Below, piece by piece: positions 1 through 9,849 of a DNA stretch of 64,000 bases. This DNA comes from Saprospiraceae bacterium (GTDB taxonomy: Bacteria; Bacteroidota; Bacteroidia; Chitinophagales; Saprospiraceae). The stretch lies in assembly GCA_026993525.1 (NCBI GenBank), contig JALWSS010000009.1, forward strand, positions 1 through 64,000, in the 5' to 3' direction. The notes below the pieces were generated by a model. It saw nothing but the letters and a program-made list of their open reading frames with translations. It did not search any database and was not told the origin of the DNA. Position 1 is the stretch's first letter. Each line of letters opens with the position of its first letter. A program made the position numbers and the translations under genes.

Positions 1-32
1 GTTCCTCAGTTCCTCAATTCCTCAGTTCCTCA
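1..32. repeat. Octamer tandem repeat, 4 units
   Basis: Four head-to-tail copies of (G/A)TTCCTCA fill the first 32 bases, right up to the stop codon of the next gene. The array may extend left of the window. A period of 8 argues against coding function. It resembles the other short-period intergenic arrays in this window. Confidence 0.85.
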
Positions 33-33
33 A

Positions 34-954
34 TCAATGTCCGTTTCCTGTGATCTTCTTTTGGCTGGAGCTGACCATCTCCTGTGAGGCCACAAAGGAG
101 GTGACCATTTGAGAAAGCATGTCGGCAGCGGCGTTGGGTGCATTTGGAAGCAGGATCAGGGTGGAGTTGGATTTTTCTCCGAGAGACTGGAGCGTATCGT
201 AGTGTTGTGTTACGACGATGAGGGCAGAAGCCTCCTGTGAGTTGATACCGACGCCGTCGAGCATTCTGACGCTGTCTTCCAGGCCTTTGGCAATTTCACG
301 GCGCTGGTCGGCGATTCCCTGTCCTTGCAGGCGTTTGCTTTCGGCTTCGGCTTTTGCTTTGGCCACGATTCGGATCTTCTCGGCTTCGCCTTCGTATTCG
401 GCTGCGATCTTGCGGCGTTCGGAGGCGTTGATGTGGTTCATGGCGGCTTTCACTTCCTGGTCCGGATCAATATCCGTTACCAGGGCCTTGATGATGCCAT
501 AACCGTATTCGTTCATGGCCTCTTCAAGTTCCCTCAGAATGGCCAGGGCGATGTCATCTTTCCTTTCAAAAACATCGTCCAGTTTCATTTTCGGAACTTC
601 AGCACGAACGACATCGAAAACGTAGGAAGTGATCTGCTCGGTTGGGTTCTGCAACTTGTAAAAGGCGTCGTAGATCGCCTCTTCGAGGATGCGGTATTGG
701 ACAGAGACTTTCATTCCGACAAATACATTGTCTTTCGTTTTCGTCTCAACGTGCACATCCAGTTGCTGAATCTTCAGGTTGATCCTTCCGGCAATGGTGT
801 CAATGACAGGGAATTTGAATTGCAGGCCCGGGTTCCGGATGCTGTGGAACTTGCCAAATCGTTGGATGACAGCGGCAGTCTGCTGTTTTACGGTGAACAG
901 TCCGGTGTATAAGAGGTACAAGGCTAAGACGGCTACAATAATGAGTGGTTCCAT
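34..954 (-). CDS. SPFH/band 7 (stomatin-like) membrane protein
   Basis: A 306-residue stomatin/prohibitin-family protein, probably a membrane-anchored scaffold forming oligomeric rings in the inner membrane. The start chosen (MEPLIIVAVL) puts one hydrophobic segment at residues 1-18, followed by the typical QQTAAVIQRFGKF entry into the SPFH domain. A longer reading frame upstream lacks family similarity. The central region carries VQYRI and an AEYEGEAEKIRIVAKAKAEAE stretch, the alanine/glutamate-rich coiled coil that follows the SPFH fold, then a QHYDTLQSL tail typical of bacterial members. A protease partner of the NfeD type would be expected in some subfamilies, but none is adjacent. Family assignment is secure; the exact role is not known. 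Confidence 0.9.
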   Translation of the reverse strand: MEPLIIVAVLALYLLYTGLFTVKQQTAAVIQRFGKFHSIRNPGLQFKFPVIDTIAGRINLKIQQLDVHVETKTKDNVFVGMKVSVQYRILEEAIYDAFYKLQNPTEQITSYVFDVVRAEVPKMKLDDVFERKDDIALAILRELEEAMNEYGYGIIKALVTDIDPDQEVKAAMNHINASERRKIAAEYEGEAEKIRIVAKAKAEAESKRLQGQGIADQRREIAKGLEDSVRMLDGVGINSQEASALIVVTQHYDTLQSLGEKSNSTLILLPNAPNAAADMLSQMVTSFVASQEMVSSSQKKITGNGH

Positions 955-1465
955 TGCTGATGTTGTTTGTGAGTATGATTGATGAGGCTCGAAAATTAAG
1001 AAGAGAAGTGCTTTGGATGGGAATATTTCCACCAAACGGGAAGGAAACAAGACGAGCGAAAAAAGGCCGGCAGGCGAGGGCTAAAAAGAAAAACCACACA
1101 AGTACGTGAGGCGTTTTAGACCCCTTTAGATACAGGAATAAGGCTGTCGGAGTGATTTCGGTAATCCCCTTGTCTTTTGCGCACCAAGGGATTGGATACG
1201 GAAAAGAACCGGACAAGTCAACGGCTGGGGCCCGCCCTAGTCGCACTCCAAATCATACCTTAACTTTAGTAGTGTTGAGTCAAAACATTAAGGATGTACT
1301 TGTGCGGTATTTTCTTTTGTCAACGGCCACTTCTGGTCGTCGTTGCGATGGCAAGGTAAGGGGTTTCTGAAAAAGAAAAAAGCCTGCCAGATGTTAAAAA
1401 TATCCTTGACAATCTGGCATAAAAGGCAAGCTCCTGAAGCACAGTAAAATGCCTTTTGTCAACTG
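955..1465. other. Intergenic gap, 511 bp
   Basis: No convincing gene. Reading frames here overlap on both strands and have no recognisable motif. The right end holds the terminator of the PorV-like gene (separate entry). I see nothing else that I can support. Confidence 0.6.
1376..1426 (-). terminator. Terminator of the PorV-like gene
   Basis: Read on the minus strand, inverted repeats GCCAGAT/ATCTGGC (arms 1412-1418 and 1386-1392) with outer GCC/GGC pairs are followed by a run of six T (1376-1381). It lies about 40 bp past the stop of the PorV-like gene. The loop is long (19 nt), so strength is uncertain. Confidence 0.6.
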
Positions 1466-2566
1466 TCATTTTTTCCTTGGTTTCAAATCCAGCCGGAGGG
1501 AAACGATGTGCGAATAGCGGTTTTGGGAATCCCCCAGATCGGTAAAAGCATAATCAACCCTAAGGCTGTAGATTTGCATGCCAACGCCGACGGAAGGGCG
1601 CGAGATGTAGCGTTTTTGGCCGTCGAAATCAGCTTCCTGCTGCAACTGGTTGATGCCTGCTCTGAGAAACAGGAAATCCTGGTAGTTGACCTCCATTCCA
1701 AACCCCGGATCAATGCTGACGGGGTCGCCGGAAATGAGGGTGTTCCGCTTTCCGTCGGTGGTGGCGAGGGCGTTCAATTCAGCCAGCAGGCTGAAGTCCC
1801 TGAAGTTGAACATTCGGGCTGCGCCCAATACGATTTGAGGCCTGGTGACCTCCAGGGAATTGATGTCGGGCAGCTCGTTGCCGGTAGCCAGCAGAACGGC
1901 CTTCTCATCATCCGTAAAAGTCACGTGCCAGGCGTTGAAGGTGGAGGTGATGTCCCTGCCGGTGGCGGCCAGCAGCCAGGGGCCGCTTTTCCATTGGAGG
2001 CCCAGGTCAAAACCAAAGCCCCATGAATTGGCGAAGGTGCCGATGACCCGCCTGACGATTTTCACGTTGCCGCCGACATTGAATTCCTTGCCTTTTTTTG
2101 TTTTCCACTTTTGGGCATAGCTGCCGAGGATGGCGTAATCAGCAGCTGAGAAGGATACGATGTTGTCGTAGTTGACGGTGCCGTCATCTTCGAAAAGGCT
2201 GAGGGTGTTCGGGATGTCGTCAATGCCGAACCGGATCATGGACAAGCCCAGCCTGCGGTTGCCGGTTGCAAAGGGAATGGTGATGCCCAGGTAGTCGAAT
2301 TTGCCAACGCCGGCAAACCACTCTGCATGCATGGCGCCCAGTTGGAGGCCGTCGGTAGAGTCCATGTTGGCCAGGCCGGCGGGGTTCCAGTAGCCGCTGG
2401 TCACATCCTCCGTGCTGGCGATGACGGCATTGCCCATGGCCTGGGCGCGGGCACTGACACCGATGGACAGAAATTCGTTGCTGTACTTCTGGCCAATGGC
2501 TACCCCGGTCATTGCGACGAAAAAAAACAGAAAACAAAATGGGCTGAAAGGTGCAGGTAGCTTCAT
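1466..2566 (-). CDS. PorV/PorQ-family outer-membrane protein
   Basis: A 366-residue protein with a signal peptide (hydrophobic to about residue 25, cleavage near VAIGQ) and the family opening FLSIGVSARAQAMGNAV...TSGYWNPAGLA, typical of the PorV/PorQ group of beta-barrel proteins (UPF0164-like). Known PorV shuttles T9SS cargo to the attachment machinery at the cell surface; PorQ has a related role. Three T9SS clients in this window make such a role sensible, but Bacteroidota carry several paralogues and I cannot say which one this is. Alternating beta strands run to the C-terminus (SLRLDLKPRKK). A -7 promoter element lies about 70 bp upstream. Confidence 0.8.
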   Translation of the reverse strand: MKLPAPFSPFCFLFFFVAMTGVAIGQKYSNEFLSIGVSARAQAMGNAVIASTEDVTSGYWNPAGLANMDSTDGLQLGAMHAEWFAGVGKFDYLGITIPFATGNRRLGLSMIRFGIDDIPNTLSLFEDDGTVNYDNIVSFSAADYAILGSYAQKWKTKKGKEFNVGGNVKIVRRVIGTFANSWGFGFDLGLQWKSGPWLLAATGRDITSTFNAWHVTFTDDEKAVLLATGNELPDINSLEVTRPQIVLGAARMFNFRDFSLLAELNALATTDGKRNTLISGDPVSIDPGFGMEVNYQDFLFLRAGINQLQQEADFDGQKRYISRPSVGVGMQIYSLRVDYAFTDLGDSQNRYSHIVSLRLDLKPRKK

Positions 2567-2633
2567 CTGATAATGTTTGGTCTCACTAACGGCATGTTCA
2601 CAACTTCAGTGCGGGATTAACATCCTTCGGCCA

Positions 2634-2641
2634 CAAATGTA
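2634..2641 (-). promoter_or_regulatory. -7 element of the PorV-like gene
   Basis: Minus-strand TACATTTG matches the Bacteroidota -7 consensus TAnnTTTG exactly. No TTTG is present about 20 nt upstream, so only half of the promoter is supported. Confidence 0.5.
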
Positions 2642-2714
2642 CCAAACCCGACAGCAGCGCTGATGTAAGGACGAATACAGATTTTTTCTAATTTGCAGGC
2701 CCTTAAAATTTGCT

Positions 2715-4355
2715 ATGAACAAACAGCAATTGCTCGATACTGTCCGTGAACTGATCTCCGAAGCGCAAACCGGTGAAGCGCTTGACCTCCTTGAGCACGA
2801 GTGGTCCGGTAAACCTGCCTTCAGGATACTGCTCAGGGAGGTGCTCTCCATTGGTGCATTGTACAACAAAACCAAAAGCGACGAATCAAAAGGAATTGTC
2901 AGCTTCGACAATGCACAACTGAACTACAACAAAGCCAACGACCGCCTGCTCACGGTTCTGGAATTTTTTGAGAACGACGAGCTGGAACCAGAAGTTCTGA
3001 CAGCAGGGAAAGAAAAGGCAAAGCGCAAAAAAGCATGGCTCTGGGCATTGTTGCTTCCCCTTGCAGTGGTGCTTGTTTTTCTGTTGAAACCTGATTTGTT
3101 GAACGGCGGAAAGACCGGCGGTGGCCAAAAAGGACGCTGCCCTGAGTTCAGTCGAAATGCGCTCAAGATCATGGTATTGCCTTTTTACAAAGTGAACCGG
3201 CAGGCGGGCCAGCCCGAAGGACTTTTTGCCGAGAAGCTGGAATCATTTTGCGCCAAATGCAAACTGGACGTCGCCGTGAGGATCAACGAGCAGTTTGAGC
3301 CTGTAAAATTGCTCAGTTACGATGAGGCCGGTCGCTTCGCAAAACGCTGTGGCGCAGATCTGGTCTTTTGGGGACGAACGGAATTTGCCGAAGGAAGAAA
3401 TATCCTGAAAACCCGCTACCGATTTGCCGATGACAGACCGCTGGCGGTGGAACTGAGCAAGCTGGAGTGGGGCGAAAGCCAGTTCGATACCGTCAAAGTA
3501 CTTTCTGACATCGCCAGCGACCGCACTTTTACGGCTGATCTGGAGGAGGTCATCTTACTGGCCATTGGTTCCAATGAAATGATGGAGGGAAGAAATGACA
3601 ACGCAGCCTGTTTGCTGTCTTCTTTTGAATCAGGGGATTCTCAGGTAATGGTGGTCAAATCCATGCTCCTGGCTGAAAACTACCTCCGTTCCGGAAACAC
3701 GGAAGCAGCCCTGGAGGCCTATGACGACATGCTGGCCGCCGATCCTGCCAACTGGCTGGCCCTCAACAACCGTGGCATGCTGTTGATGAAAGACGGCAAC
3801 TACCTGCAGGCCATCAACGACTTTTCTGCCGCCATCGGTCAAAAGGAGGACCCGGCTGTTCTGTACGCAAGGGCAAAAGCCTACCAGTCTTCCGAACAGT
3901 TGTCAAGGGCAGAAGTGGATTTGGAAAAGGTCGTGAAAATCTCCCCGGAGTTGGCCCCGAAGGCAAAAACCGATCTGGAAAAGACCCGAAAGGAAATCCA
4001 GTTGCAGGAGGGCATCATCAAAGAAATTGAACCGCAACCCACCCACCAGTTCAACTCCACAAAATACATCTCCAAAGTGGATGCCTACAGCAGGTTGGGC
4101 AACAACCAAAAGGCCATTCAATTGGTGGAAAAAGGCCTGGAAGCCAAACCCCTGGACCCGAAACTGACCGCAAAAAAGATAGAGTTGTTGCTGAAGGACA
4201 ACAAAGAGAAAGAAGCCAAAGCTGATCTGAAAGCAGCCCGGGAAAAAGGCATCACCATGGAAGAACTTTCACGACACAGCGAGACCGTGGCCCGGTTTAT
4301 CAAAGAGCTCAAGTCAAAGCGCAAGGTCATTCGCAATTACAAAAAGCTCAATTAG
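2715..4355 (+). CDS. Putative EAD11 domain - TM - TPR protein
   Basis: A 546-residue protein of unusual build. Residues 1-90 resemble effector-associated domain 11: a short helical opening, then ALYNKTKSDESKGIVSFDNA and N-x(3)-N-D-R-LL, as in the YN...D...G(I)(L/V)S...N.i...LL pattern of EAD11. Residues 107-124 form one strongly hydrophobic helix with lysines on its N-side, so the EAD-like part should face the cytoplasm. Residues 145-290 (LKIMVLPFYKV...GADLVFWGRTE) look like a FlgO/TolB-N type alpha/beta domain, and residues 300-540 are TPR-like repeats (NWLALNNRGMLLMKDGNYLQAINDF). EADs recruit effectors in conflict and signalling systems, so this may be a transmembrane sensor. No partner with the same EAD is seen nearby. 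The stop overlaps the convergent gene by 4 bp. Confidence 0.7.
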   Translation: MNKQQLLDTVRELISEAQTGEALDLLEHEWSGKPAFRILLREVLSIGALYNKTKSDESKGIVSFDNAQLNYNKANDRLLTVLEFFENDELEPEVLTAGKEKAKRKKAWLWALLLPLAVVLVFLLKPDLLNGGKTGGGQKGRCPEFSRNALKIMVLPFYKVNRQAGQPEGLFAEKLESFCAKCKLDVAVRINEQFEPVKLLSYDEAGRFAKRCGADLVFWGRTEFAEGRNILKTRYRFADDRPLAVELSKLEWGESQFDTVKVLSDIASDRTFTADLEEVILLAIGSNEMMEGRNDNAACLLSSFESGDSQVMVVKSMLLAENYLRSGNTEAALEAYDDMLAADPANWLALNNRGMLLMKDGNYLQAINDFSAAIGQKEDPAVLYARAKAYQSSEQLSRAEVDLEKVVKISPELAPKAKTDLEKTRKEIQLQEGIIKEIEPQPTHQFNSTKYISKVDAYSRLGNNQKAIQLVEKGLEAKPLDPKLTAKKIELLLKDNKEKEAKADLKAAREKGITMEELSRHSETVARFIKELKSKRKVIRNYKKLN

Positions 4356-5605
4356 GGATTGACCGGGATTTTGAAATTCTCCACCTTTTTTCGCTGGCGC
4401 AATTGCACAATGTATATGCCACGGTTCAAACCCGCTGCCGGCAGACTGGTTTCTCTAATGCCGGCTTCGATTCTGATTGAATTGACCAGGCGCCCTGAAA
4501 TATCTGCAATGGCAAGCAATATCTCGTCGCCCGTTTCTTCGCTGAATACAATCCGGATGGTTTTTCCCGAAGGATTGTAAAAGACAAGGGGTTGCTCGTT
4601 TGGCTGGAGCTCGACCGTTACCACTTTCGAGTAAGTGAAAGAGCCATCTTCATCTACCTGCTTCAGCCGGTAATAATTGATGCCCTCCGATGGGGATTCA
4701 TGCGTGAAACTGTATTGGTGGGTTTCGGTAGTTGTGCCATGTCCCTGAAGGCTCCCGATCAGGCGGTAATGCATCCCGTCAGAACTGTGCTCAACCTGAA
4801 ATTCCCGGTTTTGGATTTCGGTGGCTGTCTCCCAAAACAGTTCAACCCTGTCAGCACTTGCCTCCGCCCTGAAGCTGACCAACTGTACCGGCAGCACAAT
4901 GCCGGAAATGACGATGTCATCGAGACCGAACTCGTCGCGGGAGCCGGAACCACTCACATCATCTCCAGTCCATTTCAGGTACAGGTAGCCGCCATTTGCC
5001 AGGTTGAGTCCTGACAAGGTTGTACTTCTTGTCGTTGTCGTCCATGAAACCGGTAGAGGATCGGCAGCTCCAGGCGAGGCATAGTCCAAAGCTGAAACGG
5101 ATGTGTAGCTGATGTCGTCAGTTGACCAGGAAAAGTTGAAAGAATTTGATCGGTCTTTGTCGTTAAATACTTTGATCTCGTAGCTGAGGTTCAGTTGGTT
5201 GATGGCACTGCCCGAATTGTTTTGAATTCTCAAGGTAAAATCTCCTGGTGTGAAATCAGCAGCACCGGGCTGTACGCCCAGGCAGAAGTCACCGGTGGCT
5301 GTTTCAAAGGCGTAAACACCACCGGTACCGGTGCCACCCGAATGAGTTCCTCTGGCAAAATCCCCCGTTGTGTGGGTTCCCGAGAACATTCCATCTCCGT
5401 CGGAAAACCCGGTAGCTCTCCACCCGTCTGAATCGAGTTGCCCGGCGGTGGGGGCACCAACAAACCCCGTCCCCTGAAACTGCCCGTTGTTCACACCGCT
5501 CACGGTGTTGTCAAAGTCAATGGTGTAGGTACCTGCGCCGGTGATGGAAAGTTGAGAATAAGCCAGGAACGGCCATAGCAGCATGGCCCAAAGAAGGGTT
5601 TTCAT
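4352..5605 (-). CDS. T9SS type A client, secreted protein
   Basis: A 417-residue secreted protein with a signal peptide (MKTLLWAMLLWPFLAYSQ). The body is a glycine/aspartate/serine-rich beta domain (FDNTVSGVNNGQFQGTGF) with pairs such as LRIQNNSGSAINQLNLSYEIK, resembling an extracellular lectin-like or lamin-tail-like beta-sandwich. Around residue 240 it changes to the fibronectin-like module common before sorting signals (LVSFRAEASADRVELFWETATE, YYRLKQVDEDGSFTYSKVV). The last 75 residues (VFYNPSGKTIRIVF ... GIYIVQLRQRKKVENFKIPV) form a type A T9SS sorting domain. The passenger's function is unknown. The gene converges on the EAD11-like gene with a 4-bp overlap. Confidence 0.85.
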   Translation of the reverse strand: MKTLLWAMLLWPFLAYSQLSITGAGTYTIDFDNTVSGVNNGQFQGTGFVGAPTAGQLDSDGWRATGFSDGDGMFSGTHTTGDFARGTHSGGTGTGGVYAFETATGDFCLGVQPGAADFTPGDFTLRIQNNSGSAINQLNLSYEIKVFNDKDRSNSFNFSWSTDDISYTSVSALDYASPGAADPLPVSWTTTTRSTTLSGLNLANGGYLYLKWTGDDVSGSGSRDEFGLDDIVISGIVLPVQLVSFRAEASADRVELFWETATEIQNREFQVEHSSDGMHYRLIGSLQGHGTTTETHQYSFTHESPSEGINYYRLKQVDEDGSFTYSKVVTVELQPNEQPLVFYNPSGKTIRIVFSEETGDEILLAIADISGRLVNSIRIEAGIRETSLPAAGLNRGIYIVQLRQRKKVENFKIPVNP

Positions 5606-5749
5606 AGTGTCCGATTTGAGGTTCGTACTTTTCTTTATCGCAACTCCTGCTCCTCTATACCTCTTGTCCAGTTCGTATTCTATGGAAGATGCCTAAAGAT
5701 AGTGTACAAACTCAAACCAGTAAAATGCGCACGAAAAAATAATTCAGAT

Positions 5750-6898
<1,149 letters not shown>

Positions 6899-6962
6899 TT
6901 TTCTGTGGTTTGGTTGGTTAAGTGTTAGGGTTCAACGTGCAAAAGCGGCAGCGGTTCCGGAA

Positions 6963-8081
6963 TTATTCAAAGCCAAAACACTGCCGTATTTTGTGATAAA
7001 TTTCAGTATTCTCATACACTCCACGGAACAACTCAGCGCCGGGTCCATAGGCGAAAACAGGCACCATCGAGGCGGTGTGGCCGTTGGTGGTAAAAGCTGG
7101 TTTGACCTTGTCACCGGCGTCGCCCTGGTTCAGCCCCAGACCTCCCGTGGTGTGGTCAGCAGTGACAATGACCAGGGTTTCTCCATCCTCGGTTGCCAGT
7201 CTGAGCACCGCTGCAACGGCCTTTTCAAAATCCAGTATTTCGTATTTCAGCATTTCAGCCTGGTTGGAGTGGCAGGCCCAGTCAATTTGTGAACCCTCCA
7301 CCATCAGGAAGAAACCTTTGCCGCTTCTTTTCTTCAAAAAATCAACGGCCAGTTCAGATGCGTAGGGCAGGTACTCACGCTGCTGCATGGCCGGCAGGGG
7401 CTGGTTGTCGGCGGTGAAAAAGGCAAATCGCTTTGCCGCTGAAGGATGGATGTTGTAAAGGTTGGAATGGAAGTAATCGTAAACGGCAAAGCCATTCTTT
7501 TTCAACTCGTAAATGAGGTTTCGGTCGTCTTTTTCCCTTCGGTTAAAGTATTTCTTGCCCCCGCCGATGAAAAAATCAACACTGCTCTTCGGAAAATACT
7601 CCGCTATCTGTTCGTAGTGATAGCGGGTCGTACTGTGGGCAACAAAAGCGGCAGGCGTGGCGTGCACAATGGATGAAGTTACCACCATTCCGGTGGACAG
7701 CCCCTTTTCGGATGCCTCTTCCAATAGGGTCTTCAAAACCTGGCCCCGGGCATCCAGGGCGATGGAGTGGTTGGTGGTTTTGACACCGGTGGCAATGGCC
7801 GTTGCTCCGGCTGCTGAATCGGTGACCAGGTTGTCTGCAGATTGGGTCTTCTGAAAACCGACCACCGGAAAAGACCTGAAAACCTGTTCTTTGGACCTGT
7901 AGGTGAAGAGCAGGGAAACCTGGGCAAGCCCCATTCCGTCGCCGATCATCAGCACGACGTTTTTGGGTTTCGGCTGAGGTGAGGATGGAAATATACTGCC
8001 ACTTCCAGCCGCTGCTTGCCGGATCATTGTACCACTCAGAATGAGCAATACCGTTATGACAATCCTTGTCCTTTTTATCAA
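6963..8081 (-). CDS. phoA: Alkaline phosphatase
   Basis: A 372-residue periplasmic phosphomonoesterase of the PhoA family. A signal peptide (MIKRTRIVITVLLILSG) ends near the QAAAG stretch. Metal and active-site motifs are present in order: VVLMIGDGMG (metal Asp), TDSAAGATAIATG (nucleophile Ser after Asp), SQIDWACHSN (metal Asp/His), VIVTADHTTGG (Asp-His) and TTNGHTASMVPVFAYGP (His). At 372 residues it is shorter than the enteric enzyme (about 450) but inside the range of Bacteroidota members. No Pho box could be recognised. It fits phosphate scavenging together with the 5'-nucleotidase lipoprotein at 24.4 kb. Confidence 0.93.
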   Translation of the reverse strand: MIKRTRIVITVLLILSGTMIRQAAAGSGSIFPSSPQPKPKNVVLMIGDGMGLAQVSLLFTYRSKEQVFRSFPVVGFQKTQSADNLVTDSAAGATAIATGVKTTNHSIALDARGQVLKTLLEEASEKGLSTGMVVTSSIVHATPAAFVAHSTTRYHYEQIAEYFPKSSVDFFIGGGKKYFNRREKDDRNLIYELKKNGFAVYDYFHSNLYNIHPSAAKRFAFFTADNQPLPAMQQREYLPYASELAVDFLKKRSGKGFFLMVEGSQIDWACHSNQAEMLKYEILDFEKAVAAVLRLATEDGETLVIVTADHTTGGLGLNQGDAGDKVKPAFTTNGHTASMVPVFAYGPGAELFRGVYENTEIYHKIRQCFGFE

Positions 8082-8377
8082 AATCCTGCGTTTACTGCGC
8101 GCTCAAATGTGTTGATGCCGTCCCTGCTTTCACTCGTGGTTTTGTGAGTTTGGCGACCGGGGCGCCGTGGTTTTATTCAGCCAATGCATCCAAAAGCGGC
8201 CCGAAATTACGATTACCGATTGATTGAAGAAAAACCAAAGGTGCCGGGATTGTAGTCTGAAATTGCATGCTGGAAAAAGAAGCGTTGTTCAAACGCAAAA
8301 AGATTGGTTTATATCCTTGTTGTGCGTTTGATTGTTTTGTGCATGGATGCGAAGGCCAAATTTTAAAGGCTTAAGAT
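8082..8377. other. Intergenic gap
   Basis: AT-rich non-coding sequence between the alkaline phosphatase start and the promoter at 8378. No gene seen. Confidence 0.5.
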
Positions 8378-8409
8378 TTTGTTTTTGAATTACAAAGTTT
8401 TTACCTTAG
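8378..8409 (+). promoter_or_regulatory. Plus-strand promoter in the phoA-waaA gap
   Basis: TTTG (8378-8381), a 20-nt spacer and TACCTTAG (8402-8409) fit the Bacteroidota -33/-7 promoter with one mismatch in the -7 box (TAnnTTTG). Both flanking genes run on the minus strand, so it cannot serve them. Confidence 0.55.
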
Positions 8410-8414
8410 CGCCT

Positions 8415-8540
8415 GTCAATCAATTGAGAAGATAAATTTGAATCACTGATACAGGCACTTTTTCAGAAAGTGCATTCAAGATTTGGTTTTTTGGGGTTAA
8501 ATAAGCTGGCTTCCTTCAATTTTGGAAGTCGGCTTTTTTA
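8415..8540 (+). ncRNA. Candidate small RNA, about 125 nt
   Basis: Bounded by the promoter at 8378-8409 and an intrinsic terminator at 8505-8539. Inside are an inverted repeat GCCTGT/ACAGGC (8411-8416 and 8451-8456, the first arm at the expected 5' end) and a perfect hairpin GCACTTT-5 nt-AAAGTGC (8455-8473). No ATG-started frame of useful length is present. The 3' part is antisense to the last codons of the Kdo transferase gene, so a cis effect is possible. It does not resemble 6S, SRP, tmRNA or RNase P RNA as I know them. The call rests on promoter-terminator geometry alone. Confidence 0.4.
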
Positions 8541-9804
8541 TTGGCAACAATCCTTTTGATTGCAAGTGTTCGAGCATCTTTTTCGTCACCCCGGCATTCA
8601 CTTCAAAAAGTTTCTTGGCCTTACTTCTTACCTTTTTGAGCTTGTCCTCCTGTTCAAAACTTTTTATTGCACTGCTGATATCCTCTGAAGATTCAATCGC
8701 CTCGGCAATGCCGGCATTTATCATTTGCCGGGCCTCGGGGTATTGATCGCAATGCTTTCCGAATAGCAGTGGCAAACCATAAGCCGCAGGTTCGATGATG
8801 TTGTGCAGGCCGGTTCCGCCCACGGCGCCTCCGATGAACGCCGCAGTTCCGTACCGGTAGATTCTGGACAACAGTCCCATCTTGTCAACGATCAGGGTTC
8901 TCGCCTCGGCAACGGATTCCGGTGATTGCACTGCTTCCGAGTAGAGCAGTGTTTGCGGCCATTTTTGTACCCATTGCTTCATCCGCCCGGAATCAAGCTC
9001 ATGGGGGACGATGACGAGCTTCCAGTCTTCCGGCATTTCTGAGGAAAAAGCCCTGAAAAGCAAGGCTTCATCAGGTGGCCAGGTACTGCCGGCTATCAGG
9101 ACTTTCTTTTCGTCGCAAAAAGCTTCCAATACCTCATTCCGGTACGGGGTGGCGGCAATCTCAGAGGCCCTTTCAAACCGGGGGTCGCCGCAAACCTGAC
9201 AGTGTCTGATCCCGATCTTTTCGAGCAGGCCGGCCGATTCGGGATATTGCACCAGGATGAGGTCAAAGAAGGCGAGCATTCTCCGGTACAGACCACCATA
9301 CCATCGGAAGAAGACCTGGTCTGTTCTGAAATTGGCTGCTACCAGTATTGTCGGGATGTTTCTCGCATCGAGCTCGAGGAGGTAGTGGTACCACAGTTCG
9401 TATTTTACGAAGAAAACAAGGTCGGGCTGCACGAGGTCCAGAAACTGCCGGGCGTTCTTTCTGTTGTCCGGCGGCAGGTAATGGGCCGCGTTGGTCAACT
9501 CCTCCCAGGCTGCGTGCTCCATTCCGGAAGGGGAAAAAAAAGTCAGGATGATTTTTGACGAAGGAAATTGTTCTTTGAGGGCTTCCAGCAATGGCCGCCC
9601 CTGCTCAAACTCGCCGTGCGAGGCACAGTGCATCCAGATAACCGGGCTTGTTCCGTGCGTACTTTTTTCCAGTTCCTGAAAAACGAAGCGCCTTCCCGAT
9701 ACCCACTTCCCGGCCTTTGAATTGAACAGCGCTGCAACCCGTATTGCAGTGAAGTAAATCCTTGTAACAATATCATATATGAATACACTCAACAATCTCA
9801 ACAC
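8497..9804 (-). CDS. waaA: 3-deoxy-D-manno-octulosonic acid (Kdo) transferase
   Basis: A 435-residue GT30 glycosyltransferase that adds Kdo to lipid A precursor at the inner membrane. The N-terminal hydrophobic anchor is MLRLLSVFIYDIVTRIYFTA. The catalytic loop ASHGEFEQGRPLLEAL holds the conserved Glu, followed by ILTFFSPSGME, DLVFFVKYELWYHYL, VCGDPRFER, LIAGSTWPPDE and, near the C-terminus, FIGGAVGGTGLHNIIEPAAYGLP, the CMP-Kdo binding region. Length is normal. It shows that the organism makes Kdo-bearing LPS. An octamer repeat array and two small palindromes lie just upstream of the start, and an antisense terminator overlaps the 3' end. Confidence 0.95.
   Translation of the reverse strand: MLRLLSVFIYDIVTRIYFTAIRVAALFNSKAGKWVSGRRFVFQELEKSTHGTSPVIWMHCASHGEFEQGRPLLEALKEQFPSSKIILTFFSPSGMEHAAWEELTNAAHYLPPDNRKNARQFLDLVQPDLVFFVKYELWYHYLLELDARNIPTILVAANFRTDQVFFRWYGGLYRRMLAFFDLILVQYPESAGLLEKIGIRHCQVCGDPRFERASEIAATPYRNEVLEAFCDEKKVLIAGSTWPPDEALLFRAFSSEMPEDWKLVIVPHELDSGRMKQWVQKWPQTLLYSEAVQSPESVAEARTLIVDKMGLLSRIYRYGTAAFIGGAVGGTGLHNIIEPAAYGLPLLFGKHCDQYPEARQMINAGIAEAIESSEDISSAIKSFEQEDKLKKVRSKAKKLFEVNAGVTKKMLEHLQSKGLLPIKKPTSKIEGSQLI
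8505..8539 (+). terminator. Plus-strand intrinsic terminator
   Basis: GCTGGCTTCC (8505-8514) pairs with GGAAGTCGGC (8524-8533) across all ten positions (two G-T), with a 9-nt loop and six T (8534-8539). It lies within the 3' end of the oppositely oriented waaA gene and would end the candidate small RNA. Confidence 0.65.
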
Positions 9805-9808
9805 TTCA

Positions 9809-9846
9809 ATCCCGGATCAAGTCCGGGATCGTGACATAAGCTCACG
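9809..9846. repeat. Two adjacent small palindromes
   Basis: ATCCCGGA-5 nt-TCCGGGAT (9809-9829) is followed at once by CGTGA-7 nt-TCACG (9830-9846). Both are perfect inverted repeats. The first shares the ATCCCG core with other intergenic hairpins in this window. Confidence 0.7.
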
Positions 9847-9849
9847 ACT

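Noticed and set aside
1152-1370. 72-codon plus-strand frame in the gap after the SPFH gene
   Set aside because: No promoter, motif or typical composition; overlaps other spurious frames.
8415-8540. 6S, SRP or tmRNA identity of the small RNA candidate
   Set aside because: No matching core motifs for any of them; only promoter and terminator support it.
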